Of a stretch of 64,000 nucleotides of DNA, positions 26,517-35,693 are shown in pieces. The notes beneath the pieces are model-generated. The model saw only the letters and a list, made by a program, of their open reading frames with translations. It was not told the DNA's origin and made no database searches. Origin of the DNA: Thalassobius sp965218685 (lineage in GTDB: Bacteria; Pseudomonadota; Alphaproteobacteria; Rhodobacterales; Rhodobacteraceae); NCBI RefSeq assembly GCF_965218685.1, contig NZ_OZ244657.1:744001-808000 (forward strand), written 5' to 3'. The stretch's first letter is position 1. Each line of letters starts with the position of its first letter. The position numbers and the translations under genes are program-made.

Positions 26517-27227
26517 ATGAAAAAAGCAACCATAATCACGATCCCGATCGTCCCCCTCGGGATTCTAAACGCCTTTTTGGTCATAGAAAATGGCCGCGCT
26601 TTGCTGGTGGACACGGGTGTCCCCGGCTCGGCACCGAAGATCGAAAAGGCACTTGGCTCGCATGGGTTGGGCTGGACCGATGTCGCGCTGACGGTGGTGA
26701 CGCATGCGCATATTGATCACGCGGGGTCGGGGGCGAAAATCCAACGCCTCAGCCATGGTCCGATCCTCGCTCATAAGCTGGAGCAGCCATACTGCGAAGG
26801 TCGAAAACACGAACTTTTCCCCACGAGCCTGACCGCACATCTGTTCCGTAAGACCGGCACGCCCGACACGCGGATCCGCCAATTCACACCCGACATCCTA
26901 CAAGATGGCGATCTGTTGGATCTGTCTGAATTTGGGTTTTCTGCACAAACAGTGTTCACCCCAGGCCATACTCCGGGCTCGATCAGCGTCTTACTGAACG
27001 ACAAACGTGTTCTGGCTGGGGACCTGCTGGCCTCGGGTATTCTGATTGGCGGCATCATACGCCGCAATCATCCGATCCGCCCACCGTTCGAAGAGGACCC
27101 CAAACAGGTCGCTGCGTCACTGGAGCACCTGCTAAGCCTTGGGGCGCGAAAATTCCATATCGGTCATGGAGGACCACTTTCGGCGGAAAAAGTTAAAACG
27201 CACATAGAAAAACTGCGCAAGTTGTAG
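26517..27227 (+). CDS. MBL-fold metallo-hydrolase
   Basis: A 236-residue metallo-beta-lactamase-fold hydrolase. The metal motif THAHIDHAGSG is near residue 65, followed by TPGHTPGSISVLL near residue 150, LAGDLLASG with the bridging Asp, and FHIGHGGPL near the end. Substrates of the family include thioesters, quorum lactones and glutathione adducts, and no choice can be made. No signal peptide is seen. It is paired with the divergent HxlR regulator, suggesting inducible expression. The ATG at 26517 follows a GGGA. Confidence 0.88.
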   Translation: MKKATIITIPIVPLGILNAFLVIENGRALLVDTGVPGSAPKIEKALGSHGLGWTDVALTVVTHAHIDHAGSGAKIQRLSHGPILAHKLEQPYCEGRKHELFPTSLTAHLFRKTGTPDTRIRQFTPDILQDGDLLDLSEFGFSAQTVFTPGHTPGSISVLLNDKRVLAGDLLASGILIGGIIRRNHPIRPPFEEDPKQVAASLEHLLSLGARKFHIGHGGPLSAEKVKTHIEKLRKL

Positions 27228-27305
27228 GTGTTCTGGTGTAGGGCTCTAACTGGTGCCGCCGGGATAGCTGTGCTAGGTCCCGAACCGCAACTCAAGGAGA
27301 CCCCA

Positions 27306-28094
27306 ATGCCCTTCACGCTTGCCACTTGGAACATCAACTCGGTCCGTCTGCGCGAACCGATCGTCTGCAAGCTGATGGAGGAGGAAATGCCCGACATCCT
27401 GTGTCTGCAGGAATGCAAAAGTCCGGTGGAAAAAATCCCGTTGGAGCAGTTCCGCGCACTTGGCTACACCCACATGGTGGCTCGCGGGCAGAAGGGCTAT
27501 AACGGGGTCGCGATCCTGTCGAAACTGCCGATCGAGGACGCAGGTGATCAGGATTTCGCCAGCCTGGGCCATGCGCGCCACGTGGCCGGGCGTCTGGAAA
27601 ACGGGGTGACGATCCACAATTTCTATGTCCCCGCTGGCGGAGACAAACCCGACCGCGAGATCAACGAGAAATTCGGCCAGAAACTGGATTACCTGACCGA
27701 GATGCGCGACTGGTTCCACGGCGACGCCCCCGAGAAATCCATTCTTGTCGGCGATCTGAACATCGCCCCGCGCGAGGATGACGTCTGGAACCACAAACAA
27801 CTGTTGAAGATCGTCAGCCACACACCAACCGAGGTTAACCATCTGACCGATGTGATGGAGGCCGGCAAATGGGTGGATATCACCCGGCAGGATATCCCCT
27901 CGGGGCTGTTGTACAGCTGGTGGTCCTATCGCGCCAAAGACTGGAGCGCCGCCGACAAGGGCCGCCGTCTGGATCACGTCTGGGCAACGCCGGATATTTC
28001 CAACGCCGCCCATGGCAGCCGCATCCTGCGCGACGTGCGCGGCTGGGAAAAACCCAGCGACCACGCGCCTGTCTTTGCCACGTTCGATCTTTAA
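27306..28094 (+). CDS. xthA: Exodeoxyribonuclease III
   Basis: A 262-residue AP endonuclease/3'-5' exonuclease of the ExoIII group. It shows TWNINSVRLR near residue 7, LCLQECKSP, KGYNGVAILSK, the GDLNIAPREDDVWN active-site loop near residue 148 and the terminal SDHAPVFATF. It repairs abasic sites and blocked 3' ends. The start ATG at 27306 follows AAGGAG. It heads the run of genes to the YbbN-like protein (69 bp gap). Confidence 0.96.
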   Translation: MPFTLATWNINSVRLREPIVCKLMEEEMPDILCLQECKSPVEKIPLEQFRALGYTHMVARGQKGYNGVAILSKLPIEDAGDQDFASLGHARHVAGRLENGVTIHNFYVPAGGDKPDREINEKFGQKLDYLTEMRDWFHGDAPEKSILVGDLNIAPREDDVWNHKQLLKIVSHTPTEVNHLTDVMEAGKWVDITRQDIPSGLLYSWWSYRAKDWSAADKGRRLDHVWATPDISNAAHGSRILRDVRGWEKPSDHAPVFATFDL

Positions 28095-28163
28095 CTGACG
28101 GGTTGTTCCCGACCCGTGCAGGCCTCATATAGGTCTCAACTCAATCCGTAAGGACGACCTGAT

Positions 28164-29090
28164 ATGCTTGAATTTGGACAAAACACTGCCCCTGCGGGCG
28201 ATCTGATCAAGGACGTCACCGAAGCGACCTTTATGGCCGACGTTGTCGAAGCCTCGAACGAGGTGCCGGTGATCGTGGATTTCTGGGCCACCTGGTGCGG
28301 TCCGTGCAAAACGCTGGGCCCGATGCTGGAGGACGCGGTTACTCGCGCCAACGGTGCCGTAAAAATGGCCAAGATCGATGTGGATCAGAACCAACGTCTG
28401 GCTCAGGCCCTGGCGCAGCAAGGTCTGCCGCTGCAGTCGATCCCGACCGTCGTTGCCTTTGTCAAAGGCCGCCCCATCGACATGTTCCAGGGCGCTGTCC
28501 CTGCATCCGAGATTGATGCCTTCATTAAGCGCGCCATCGAAGAAGGCGGCGGGGACGCCAGCGGCGGACTGGATGACGCGCTTGCCGCAGCCGCGGAAAT
28601 GCTGACCGAGGGCGCGCTGGACGATGCGGCCCAGGTCTTTGCCGCCGTGCTGCAAGAAGATGCCGAAAACGCCGCCGCCTTTGCTGGTCTGATCCGCTGC
28701 CATCTGGCCGCCGGTGATCTGGACCAGGCCGAGGTCGCTCTGAACGGTGTTCCGGCCTCTCTGACCGATGCCGCCCCGATCGAAGCCGTCCGCGCCCAGC
28801 TGGAGCTGGCACGCCAGGCCGCCAACTCGGGCCCCCTGGACGAGCTGCGCGCCCAACTGGACGCCGACCCCGCAAATCATCAGGCCCGGTTCGAGCTGGC
28901 TCAGGCGCTGCATGCGAACGACCAGGTCGAAGACGCTGTGTCCGAACTGCTTGAGCTGTTCCGCCGTGATCGTGAATGGAACGACGGCGCGGCCAAGGCC
29001 CAACTGTTCACCATCTTCGATGCGCTGCCCGCCAACGACCCCGTCGTGCTGAACGGGCGCCGCAAGCTAAGCTCTTTGATATTTGCCTGA
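28164..29090 (+). CDS. YbbN/CnoX-like thioredoxin-domain co-chaperone with TPR-like C-terminus
   Basis: A 308-residue cytosolic protein. An N-terminal thioredoxin domain carries FWATWCGPCKTLGP (active-site WCGPC near residue 41) and the cis-proline in SIPTVVAFVKG. The C-terminal 180 residues are alpha-helical with alanine-rich tetratricopeptide-like repeats. E. coli YbbN/CnoX couples redox protection to chaperones GroEL and DnaK. Unlike E. coli CnoX (SxxC), the CxxC is intact here, so reductase activity is possible. The next gene starts 27 bases later. Confidence 0.93.
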   Translation: MLEFGQNTAPAGDLIKDVTEATFMADVVEASNEVPVIVDFWATWCGPCKTLGPMLEDAVTRANGAVKMAKIDVDQNQRLAQALAQQGLPLQSIPTVVAFVKGRPIDMFQGAVPASEIDAFIKRAIEEGGGDASGGLDDALAAAAEMLTEGALDDAAQVFAAVLQEDAENAAAFAGLIRCHLAAGDLDQAEVALNGVPASLTDAAPIEAVRAQLELARQAANSGPLDELRAQLDADPANHQARFELAQALHANDQVEDAVSELLELFRRDREWNDGAAKAQLFTIFDALPANDPVVLNGRRKLSSLIFA

Positions 29091-29117
29091 TCCGCTTTGC
29101 GGGCTAACTATGGCGTC

Positions 29118-29759
29118 ATGGCCCTGAACTTTGACCTTCCCGCGATCCTGCCGGTCTTTCCCCTGACCGGGGCACTGCTGCTGCCCCGGTCCCGTTTGCC
29201 GCTGCATATCTTTGAACCGCGATACCTGGCGATGCTGGATGACGCGCTGAAGACGCCCGAGCGTTTGATCGGCATGATCCAGCCCTGCGTGGATTGCGGG
29301 CCGGGTGAACGCCTGCATCAGATCGGGTGCGCGGGACGGGTCACGCAGTTCTCGGAAACCGAGGACGGGCGTTACATGATCACCTTGTCCGGCATCTCGC
29401 GGTTTCGCGTCGTCGACGAGCTGGACGGCTTTACCCCCTATCGCCGCTGCCGCGTGTCCTGGGATGATTTCGCCCGCGATCTGGGACCCGACGAAAAGGA
29501 TACAGCCTTTGACCGGCCCAAGTTTTTGGATGCGCTGTGCCGCTTCTTCACAAAGCAGGGGCTGGAAACCGACTGGGACACGCTGGAAAACGCGGATGAC
29601 GAGCTGCTGATCAATTCGCTCTCAATGCTGCTGGACCTTGCCCCCGAGGATAAGCAAGCCCTTCTAGAAGCCCCCTGCCTGTCCACCCGCCGCGAAACCC
29701 TGATAACCCTGATTGAATACGCGCTGCGTGGCGGCGACGGAGAGGAGATCATGCAATGA
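29118..29759 (+). CDS. Lon N-terminal (LON substrate-binding) domain protein
   Basis: A 213-residue protein consisting of the Lon protease N-terminal domain alone (LPVFPLTGALLLPRSRLPLHIFEPRY near residue 12, followed by IGCAGRVTQFSETEDGRYMITLSG). No ATPase or protease domain follows. The function of such stand-alone proteins is unknown. It is cotranscribed with the YbbN-like gene (27 bases upstream) and overlaps the Trm112-like gene by four bases. The ATG at 29118 has no strong ribosome site. Confidence 0.9.
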   Translation: MALNFDLPAILPVFPLTGALLLPRSRLPLHIFEPRYLAMLDDALKTPERLIGMIQPCVDCGPGERLHQIGCAGRVTQFSETEDGRYMITLSGISRFRVVDELDGFTPYRRCRVSWDDFARDLGPDEKDTAFDRPKFLDALCRFFTKQGLETDWDTLENADDELLINSLSMLLDLAPEDKQALLEAPCLSTRRETLITLIEYALRGGDGEEIMQ

Positions 29760-29935
29760 CCGACACCCCCTTTGATCGCCGCATGCTCGAGGCGCTGATC
29801 TGCCCGGTGACCCAAACCCGGCTGACCTATGACGCCGACGCGCAAGAGCTGATCAGCAAATCCGCCAATCTGGCCTTTCCCATCCGCAACGGCATCCCTG
29901 TGATGCTGGTCGACGAAGCCCGCGCGCTGGACTGA
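29756..29935 (+). CDS. Trm112-like (UPF0434) zinc-ribbon-type small protein
   Basis: A 59-residue protein with the family core MLEALICPVTQTRLTYD near residue 10 and AFPIRNGIPVMLVDEAR near the end. In eukaryotes Trm112 activates methyltransferases; bacterial members are uncharacterised or partner methyltransferases. Only one cysteine remains, as in many bacterial versions. The ATG overlaps the Lon-domain gene stop (ATGCAATGA context), so translation is coupled. Confidence 0.92.
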   Translation: MTDTPFDRRMLEALICPVTQTRLTYDADAQELISKSANLAFPIRNGIPVMLVDEARALD

Positions 29936-30050
29936 CATCCCCAGGATTCCACGGAAAATCGCCCGGCAGCCCCCTGTCCGGGCCGATTTCTGTGCGCGGC
30001 TCTTTTCCATTCCGCCGACATTGGGTAAGGAACCATCAAAGGAGCGCCCC

Positions 30051-31154
30051 ATGAGCATGAATTCTTTCGGTCATCTTTTCCGTGTCACCACCTGGGGCGA
30101 AAGCCACGGGCCTGCCTTGGGGGCAACTGTGGACGGGTGTCCTCCGGGGGTGGAACTGACGCCTGAAATGCTGCAGCACTGGCTGGACCAGCGCAAACCG
30201 GGCACCAGCAAATACACCACCCAGCGGCGCGAGCCTGATCAGGTGAAAATCCTGTCTGGTATGTTCGAAGGTCAGACCACCGGCACGCCGATCCAGCTGA
30301 TGATCGAAAACACCGATCAGCGCTCTAAGGATTATGGTGATATCGCCGAGAAATTCCGCCCCGGTCACGCCGACATCACCTATTGGCAGAAATACGGGAT
30401 TCGCGATTATCGCGGTGGCGGGCGCTCGTCTGCCCGTGAAACCGCGGCCCGCGTGGCCGCTGGTGGCGTCGCGCGTGAGGCGATCAAGGCCATGGTGCCG
30501 GGCGTCGAAATCAAAGGCTACATGACCCAGATCGGCCCGCATGGCATTGACCGTGATCGGTTTGACTGGGACCAGATCGACCAAAACCCGTTCTGGTGCC
30601 CTGATGCCACTGCCGCAGGCGAATGGGCCGACTACATGGACGCGCTGCGCAAATCCGGCAATTCTGTTGGCGCTGTGGTCGAGGTCGTGGCCAAGGGTGT
30701 CCCCGCTGGGCTGGGCGCGCCGGTTTACGGCAAGATCGACACCGATCTGGCCGCCGCGATGATGTCGATTAACGCCGTGAAAGGCGTGGAAATTGGCGAG
30801 GGCATGAACGCCGCCTGCCTGACCGGCGAAGATAACGCCGACGAGATATTCATGGGGAATGACGGCCAGCCGGTGTATTCCTCGAACCACGCGGGCGGCA
30901 TTCTGGGCGGGATTTCCACCGGGCAGGATCTGGTGGTGCGGTTCGCTGTGAAACCGACCAGCTCGATCCTGAAAACCCGCCAGACCATCACCAAATCCGG
31001 CGAGGCCGCCGAGATCATCACCAAGGGCCGTCACGATCCCTGCGTCGGCATTCGCGCCGTCCCCGTAGGCGAGGCGATGATGGCCTGCGTGATCCTGGAC
31101 CACCTGCTGCTGCATCGCGGTCAGATCGGGGAAAACCGGGGCAAAATCGGGTGA
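30051..31154 (+). CDS. aroC: Chorismate synthase
   Basis: A 367-residue FMN-dependent chorismate synthase, last step of the shikimate trunk. The signatures are all present: FRVTTWGESHGPALG near residue 8, the PGHADITYWQKYG region, GGGRSSARETAARVAAGGVA near residue 125, and the C-terminal GRHDPCVGIRAVPVGEAM. The ATG at 30051 follows AAAGGAG. The HD-domain gene overlaps the stop by four bases, so both are cotranscribed. Confidence 0.98.
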   Translation: MSMNSFGHLFRVTTWGESHGPALGATVDGCPPGVELTPEMLQHWLDQRKPGTSKYTTQRREPDQVKILSGMFEGQTTGTPIQLMIENTDQRSKDYGDIAEKFRPGHADITYWQKYGIRDYRGGGRSSARETAARVAAGGVAREAIKAMVPGVEIKGYMTQIGPHGIDRDRFDWDQIDQNPFWCPDATAAGEWADYMDALRKSGNSVGAVVEVVAKGVPAGLGAPVYGKIDTDLAAAMMSINAVKGVEIGEGMNAACLTGEDNADEIFMGNDGQPVYSSNHAGGILGGISTGQDLVVRFAVKPTSSILKTRQTITKSGEAAEIITKGRHDPCVGIRAVPVGEAMMACVILDHLLLHRGQIGENRGKIG

Positions 31155-31813
31155 GCGAGCCCCTGCGCCAAAAGCTCCGCCAGATCGCGGCAGCAGAAAT
31201 GGCGCAGGATGCCGCGCATGACCTGGCGCACCTTGACCGGGTTTGGCTGACCTGCCACGACATCGCTGTCACGATGGATGCAGATATGGAGCCCCTTATG
31301 GCTGCCGCCTATTTGCATGACCTTGTGAACCTGCCCAAGGATGACCCGAACCGTGCCCGCGCCTCGACCCTGTCGGCGCAGGCCGCCGTTCCGCATATGC
31401 AGGCGCTGGGGCTGGCGGATACGCAGATTGCGCTGGCCTGTCACGCCATCGCGGCCCACAGCTTTTCGGCAGGAATAGAGCCTGAGTCTGACATCGCGCG
31501 TATTCTGCGCGACGCCGATCGCTTGGATGCATTAGGGGCCATTGGCATCGCAAGAACCTTTGCTGTTTCCGGGCAGCTTGGGCGCCGCTTCTATGACGCT
31601 CAAGACCCCTTTGCCATCGGTCGCAATCTGGACGATTTGCAGTTTGCCCTGGATCATTGGCCCAAGAAGCTGCTGCAATTGCCCAGGGACATGCTGACCG
31701 AACGCGGGCGTCAGATCGCTCGGACCCGCGTGGCGACCATGTTGGTTTTCATCACCCATTTCGCGTCCGAGATCGGCGCCCAAGTTCCCTCGGACTGGAG
31801 CAAACATGCTTGA
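31151..31813 (+). CDS. HD-domain phosphohydrolase
   Basis: A 220-residue HD-domain protein. Metal ligands are visible in AHLDRVWLTCHD near residue 27, YLHDLVN near residue 55 and DADRLDALGAIGIAR near residue 120. It resembles the YedJ-type group, whose physiological substrates are uncertain. The start is GTG at 31151, overlapping the aroC stop, and the end overlaps the AEC transporter start by eight bases, so three genes form one tight operon despite unrelated roles. Confidence 0.9.
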   Translation: MSEPLRQKLRQIAAAEMAQDAAHDLAHLDRVWLTCHDIAVTMDADMEPLMAAAYLHDLVNLPKDDPNRARASTLSAQAAVPHMQALGLADTQIALACHAIAAHSFSAGIEPESDIARILRDADRLDALGAIGIARTFAVSGQLGRRFYDAQDPFAIGRNLDDLQFALDHWPKKLLQLPRDMLTERGRQIARTRVATMLVFITHFASEIGAQVPSDWSKHA

Positions 31814-32747
31814 TATCCTGACGATCACCTTCCCGATTTTTGCCACCATCGCCCTTGGATATGGCAGCGTGCGCTATCGTGTGTTCAATCAGGCCGAGAT
31901 GCGCACCCTGGGCAAATACGTGCTGAACATCGCGCTGCCCGCCTTGCTGCTTAGCGCGCTCAGCCGTCGCGAACTGTCCGAGGTCCTGAACGTCAGCTAT
32001 GTCTTTGCCAGCCTACTGGGCGGTATCGCCGTGATTGCCGTGACCTATGGCGTGCTGTCCGCCCAGGGTGTCGGCCCCGCCCGCAAAGGCGTCGCGGCGA
32101 TGGGGGCATCCTGCCCGAACTCGGGGTTCGTGGGCTTTCCCGTGCTGTTACTGCTGTTCCCAGACCATGCCGCGGTGGTTTTGGCGCTGAATTTCGTGGT
32201 CGAGAACTTCTTTATCATTCCCATATGCCTGATCCTGCTGGAGCTGTCCCGTGACACCAAGGACCTGTCCTGGGGCCGCCTTTTGGGCAACCTGTTCCTG
32301 TCGGTGCTGAAACGCCCCATGGTGATAGGCTTGCTGGGTGGGTTCGTGCTGATGCTTGCAGGGATCGAGCTGCCCTCGGCGGCGAACCGGCTGCTGGATA
32401 TGCTGGCCGCGTCCGCCTCGGCCCTGGCGCTGTTCGTGATCGGGGGCTCGCTGGTTGGCTTGCCGCTTGCGGGGAACTCTACACTGGCGGCGCAAACCAT
32501 TGTGGCCAAGCTGGTCGCCCACCCGGCGCTTGTGCTTGGCGCGGCGATGCTGATCCCCGTGGTAGGCTTGCCCGCCCTTGCGCCTGAAATGTATGTTGCG
32601 CTGATCCTGTCCGCAGCCATGCCCATGTTCGGCATCTACACGGTGCTCGCGCAGGAATACGGTCACGAGGGGTTGGCCTCGCTGTCGCAAGTCGGCGCGA
32701 CCTTCGCGTCCTTCTTTACGCTTTCGGCGCTGCTTTTGCTGCTTTAA
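31806..32747 (+). CDS. AEC (auxin efflux carrier) family transporter
   Basis: A 313-residue membrane protein with ten hydrophobic helices and the AEC pattern of an N-terminal LTITFPIFATIALGYG segment, then LNIALPALLLSAL and GASCPNSGFVGFPVLLLLF near residue 100, where Asn and Gly lie in a broken helix. The family moves organic acids or auxin-like compounds across the inner membrane. The substrate is unknown. Its TAA stop shares the TTAA at 32744-32747 with the stop of the convergent EamA gene. Confidence 0.92.
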   Translation: MLDILTITFPIFATIALGYGSVRYRVFNQAEMRTLGKYVLNIALPALLLSALSRRELSEVLNVSYVFASLLGGIAVIAVTYGVLSAQGVGPARKGVAAMGASCPNSGFVGFPVLLLLFPDHAAVVLALNFVVENFFIIPICLILLELSRDTKDLSWGRLLGNLFLSVLKRPMVIGLLGGFVLMLAGIELPSAANRLLDMLAASASALALFVIGGSLVGLPLAGNSTLAAQTIVAKLVAHPALVLGAAMLIPVVGLPALAPEMYVALILSAAMPMFGIYTVLAQEYGHEGLASLSQVGATFASFFTLSALLLLL

Positions 32748-33610
32748 ACGCGCTGTTTGGACAGCTGTACCGCCAGGATTCCCAAAGCGATCGCCACCAC
32801 GCCGACCACGTCCAGCAGGCCCAAGCTTTCCCCCAGCAGAACAGCGGCGACGGCTACACCGAAGAACGGGTTCAGGAAATGGTAGGTCGAGGCTTTGACG
32901 GCCCCGATCCGGTTCACCAACCAGAACCACACCCAAGTGGCCGTCAGTCCGGGCACCAGCGTGGTGTACAGGAACGCCACCACCAGCTGCCACGTCAGAT
33001 CAAAGCTTTGATCTTCGAACAGTGCCGCCGGAACCGCAAGAATGACCGAGCCCACCAGCATTTGCAGCCCGACGATCATCATCACGTTCCCCCCCGAGGA
33101 CGCACCGCGCACGGACAGGGTTGCGACGGTCAGGGCGATCGCAGCGATAAAGCATAAGGCAAGACCCACCCTGTCGACCTGACCTTCAAGACGGGCGCCC
33201 ATGATGATCACCACACCCAAAACGCCCAGCATCAAGCCAAGAACACCAACCTTGGGCAGCCGGTCCTTGAAAACCACCCACCCGGCCAGCGCCACCATCA
33301 GCGGCATGGTCGACGCGATGATCGAGGCAAGGCTGGCCTCGATCGTCTGCATGGCCACAAAGTTCAACCCCAGATACAGGGCGTTCTGGCAAAGGCCGAA
33401 CAGGATCGTTGCCTTCCATTGGGCGCGGTTCAGACGAAAGCTTTGACCCAGCGCCAGGGCGATGCCCACACCGATCAGACCCGACAGAAGAAAGCGCAGT
33501 GACAACGAGCCCATGGGCGGCGCGTATTGCACGATCACCCGCGCCGAGGTGAAGGCCGAGGACCACATGAACGCGAACGCCATGCCCATTCCGATTGCTC
33601 TGATGTCCAC
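32744..33610 (-). CDS. EamA/DMT-family transporter
   Basis: A 288-residue ten-helix transporter made of two EamA repeats (FAFMWSSAFTSARVI in the first helix; a matching loop near residue 150 and the C-terminal YHFLNPFFGVAVAAVLLGESLG). Likely a metabolite exporter, substrate unknown. The start is GTG at 33608-33610, supported by AAGGAG seven bases upstream. The HU terminator lies just upstream. Confidence 0.92.
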   Translation of the reverse strand: MDIRAIGMGMAFAFMWSSAFTSARVIVQYAPPMGSLSLRFLLSGLIGVGIALALGQSFRLNRAQWKATILFGLCQNALYLGLNFVAMQTIEASLASIIASTMPLMVALAGWVVFKDRLPKVGVLGLMLGVLGVVIIMGARLEGQVDRVGLALCFIAAIALTVATLSVRGASSGGNVMMIVGLQMLVGSVILAVPAALFEDQSFDLTWQLVVAFLYTTLVPGLTATWVWFWLVNRIGAVKASTYHFLNPFFGVAVAAVLLGESLGLLDVVGVVAIALGILAVQLSKQRV

Positions 33611-33627
33611 CCGATGTCTCCTTAATA

Positions 33628-33660
33628 GAAAAGGGCCGCCCCGTCTGGGACGACCCTTTC
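33628..33660 (-). terminator. Rho-independent terminator of the HU gene
   Basis: A 13-base-pair stem with two G-T pairs (33630-33642 with 33647-33659, loop four bases). On the minus strand it ends in CCCTTTT. Confidence 0.8.
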
Positions 33661-33683
33661 CGAAACTTTGATCAAAAGCAAGA

Positions 33684-33971
33684 TCAGGCGTTCACGCTGT
33701 CCTTCAGCGCTTTGGCAATGGTCATCTTCACAACCTTGTCGGCCTCTTTCTTGATTTGCTCGTTGGTGGCGGGGTTACGCACCATACGCTCGGGGCGCTC
33801 GCGGCAGTAGATTTTGCCGACGCCGGGCAGAGTCACGGCACCGCCGCCGGACACTTCACGAGTGATGATGGTGGTCACGGCTTCCAGAGCAGCGCCAGCA
33901 GCTTTCTTGTCTACGCCCATTTCCTCGGCCAGTGCGGCAACCAGTTGGGTCTTGGTCAACGGTTTGGTCAT
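33684..33971 (-). CDS. HU-family DNA-binding protein
   Basis: A 95-residue HU/IHF-type protein that bends DNA and shapes the nucleoid. It begins KTQLVAALAEEMGVDKKAA. The beta arm carries VTLPGVGKIYCRERPERM and the intercalating proline RNPATNE. The arm has more acidic and cysteine residues than E. coli HU. The start ATG at 33969-33971 follows AAGGAG. It stands alone with its own terminator; a 22-bp inverted repeat lies 70 bp upstream. Confidence 0.95.
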   Translation of the reverse strand: MTKPLTKTQLVAALAEEMGVDKKAAGAALEAVTTIITREVSGGGAVTLPGVGKIYCRERPERMVRNPATNEQIKKEADKVVKMTIAKALKDSVNA

Positions 33972-34040
33972 TTTTTTGTTCTCCTTCATTTGCCCGATTT
34001 CTTGGGCCTCATTGCCCGGCATTTAACTGTATGTCGTGGG

Positions 34041-34062
34041 GGAACACAACGAATTGTGTCCC
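34041..34062. promoter_or_regulatory. Inverted repeat upstream of the HU gene
   Basis: GGAACACAA and TTGTGTCCC, matching 8 of 9 pairs around CGAA, lie 70 bp upstream of the HU start. It may be an operator or a leader hairpin; the factor is unknown. Confidence 0.4.
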
Positions 34063-34105
34063 TGAACCCCATAAAAACATACGTTTTGTGACACCTGACG
34101 CTAGG

Positions 34106-35581
34106 TCAAAGAAACGCTGTCTCGTCAAAACTGCGCAGCTTGCGGCTGTGAATGCGTTCCAGCGGCATTTCTCTTAACCGCTCCATCGCCCGAATGCCAA
34201 TCAGCAAATGACGCGAAACCTGCGTTTTATAGAAATCGCTGGCCATGCCGGGCAGCTTCAGCTCTCCGTGCAGGGGTTTATCGCTGACGCACAAAAGCGT
34301 GCCGTAGGGAACGCGGAATCGGAACCCGTTTGCGGCGATGGTGGCGCTTTCCATATCCAAAGCCACGGCGCGGGATTGAGACAGGCGCTGCACCGGCCCG
34401 GCTTGATCGCGCAGCTCCCAGTTTCGGTTGTCCAGGCTGGCGACGGTGCCGGTGCGCATCACGCGTTTCAGGTCATACCCCTCAAGCGCGGTTTCATCTG
34501 CCACGGCCTGTTCCAGGGCGATCTGAATCTCGGCCAGCGCGGGCACGGGCACCCAGACAGGCAGGTCATCGTCCAGCACCTTGTCCTCGCGCACATAGGC
34601 GTGGGCCAGTACGAAATCACCCAAGGACTGACTGGCGCGCAGCCCCGCACAATGGCCCACCATGACCCACGCATGAGGCCGCAGCACCGCAATATGATCG
34701 GTCGCCGTTTTCGCATTCGACGGCCCCACCCCGATGTTCACCAAGGTAATCCCAGCCCCATGTTTCCGCTTAAGGTGATAAGCTGGCATCTGAGGCAACT
34801 TGTCGGTGGGCAGCAGCGGATCATCGGGGCCCGTAATCTGTGCATTCCCGGTGCTGACAAACGCCGTATAGCCGCTGTCCGGATCCGCCAGCATCTTGCG
34901 GGCATAGGCCTCGAATTCGGACACGTAGAACTGGTAGTTGGTGAACAGCACGTGGTTCTGGAAATGCTCGGGGTCCGTGGCGGTATAGTGCGACAGGCGC
35001 GCCAGGGAATAATCCACACGCTGCGCGCTAAAGGGCGCCAGGGGGCGCGTGCCGTCTGCGGGCACGGCATAGGTTCCGTTCACGATATCATCATTGGTGG
35101 TGCTCAGGTCCGGCACATCGAACACGTCGCGCAGAGTAAAGGCCGCCGCGCCTTCATGAGGGACGGTCGCCCCGCCCACGGACATCGCGAAATGCACCGG
35201 CATCGGGGTGTCCGACACACCGATTTGAACAGGAACACCGTGGTTGCAAACCAGCAGGTCGATCTGCTGCTTTAGGTAATGCTCGAACAGATCTGGGCGG
35301 GTGATAGTGGTGGCATAGGTGCCCGGCTCGGCCACATGCCCAAAGCTCAGGCGGCTGTCGATCTGGGCGAAACTGGTGGTGGTGATGCGGACCTCGGGGT
35401 AATACGCGCGATAGCGCACCCGCGTCTCGCCGTCCTTCATGGCTTCTGCAAACGAAAGCTGCAGAAAGTCCACCGCGCCGCGATACAACTCGATCAGACG
35501 CGCCACTGCGGCTGCAGGATCGGTGAACGTCTGTTTCTGCGGCAGATCTGGGGTCAGAACGGCGGGCTGCTGTGGGGTCAT
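34106..35581 (-). CDS. amn: AMP nucleosidase
   Basis: A 491-residue AMP nucleosidase, which splits AMP into adenine and ribose 5-phosphate in purine turnover. The N-terminal Amn domain is followed by a nucleoside phosphorylase-like domain with LVNIGVGPSNAKTATDHIAVLRPHAWVMVGHCAGLR and the catalytic VALDMESATIAANGFRFRVPYG near residue 410. The start ATG at 35579-35581 follows GAGG; a GTG further up would add eleven residues. Length is normal. It lies between the HU gene and the phenylacetate operon without evident link to either. Confidence 0.95.
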   Translation of the reverse strand: MTPQQPAVLTPDLPQKQTFTDPAAAVARLIELYRGAVDFLQLSFAEAMKDGETRVRYRAYYPEVRITTTSFAQIDSRLSFGHVAEPGTYATTITRPDLFEHYLKQQIDLLVCNHGVPVQIGVSDTPMPVHFAMSVGGATVPHEGAAAFTLRDVFDVPDLSTTNDDIVNGTYAVPADGTRPLAPFSAQRVDYSLARLSHYTATDPEHFQNHVLFTNYQFYVSEFEAYARKMLADPDSGYTAFVSTGNAQITGPDDPLLPTDKLPQMPAYHLKRKHGAGITLVNIGVGPSNAKTATDHIAVLRPHAWVMVGHCAGLRASQSLGDFVLAHAYVREDKVLDDDLPVWVPVPALAEIQIALEQAVADETALEGYDLKRVMRTGTVASLDNRNWELRDQAGPVQRLSQSRAVALDMESATIAANGFRFRVPYGTLLCVSDKPLHGELKLPGMASDFYKTQVSRHLLIGIRAMERLREMPLERIHSRKLRSFDETAFL

Positions 35582-35693
35582 ACGGTCCTCGGGTCTTTTA
35601 GAGGACGTTGACACGAGGGCCGCCCACGTTCAACCCGCGTGACACCTTGGAGGCAGCCACACGGGCCACCCCCAAGCATGCCTGCAGCGAAAC

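Noticed and set aside
30036..31115. A 359-codon frame antisense to aroC
   Set aside because: aroC is complete and certain; the mirror frame has no motif.
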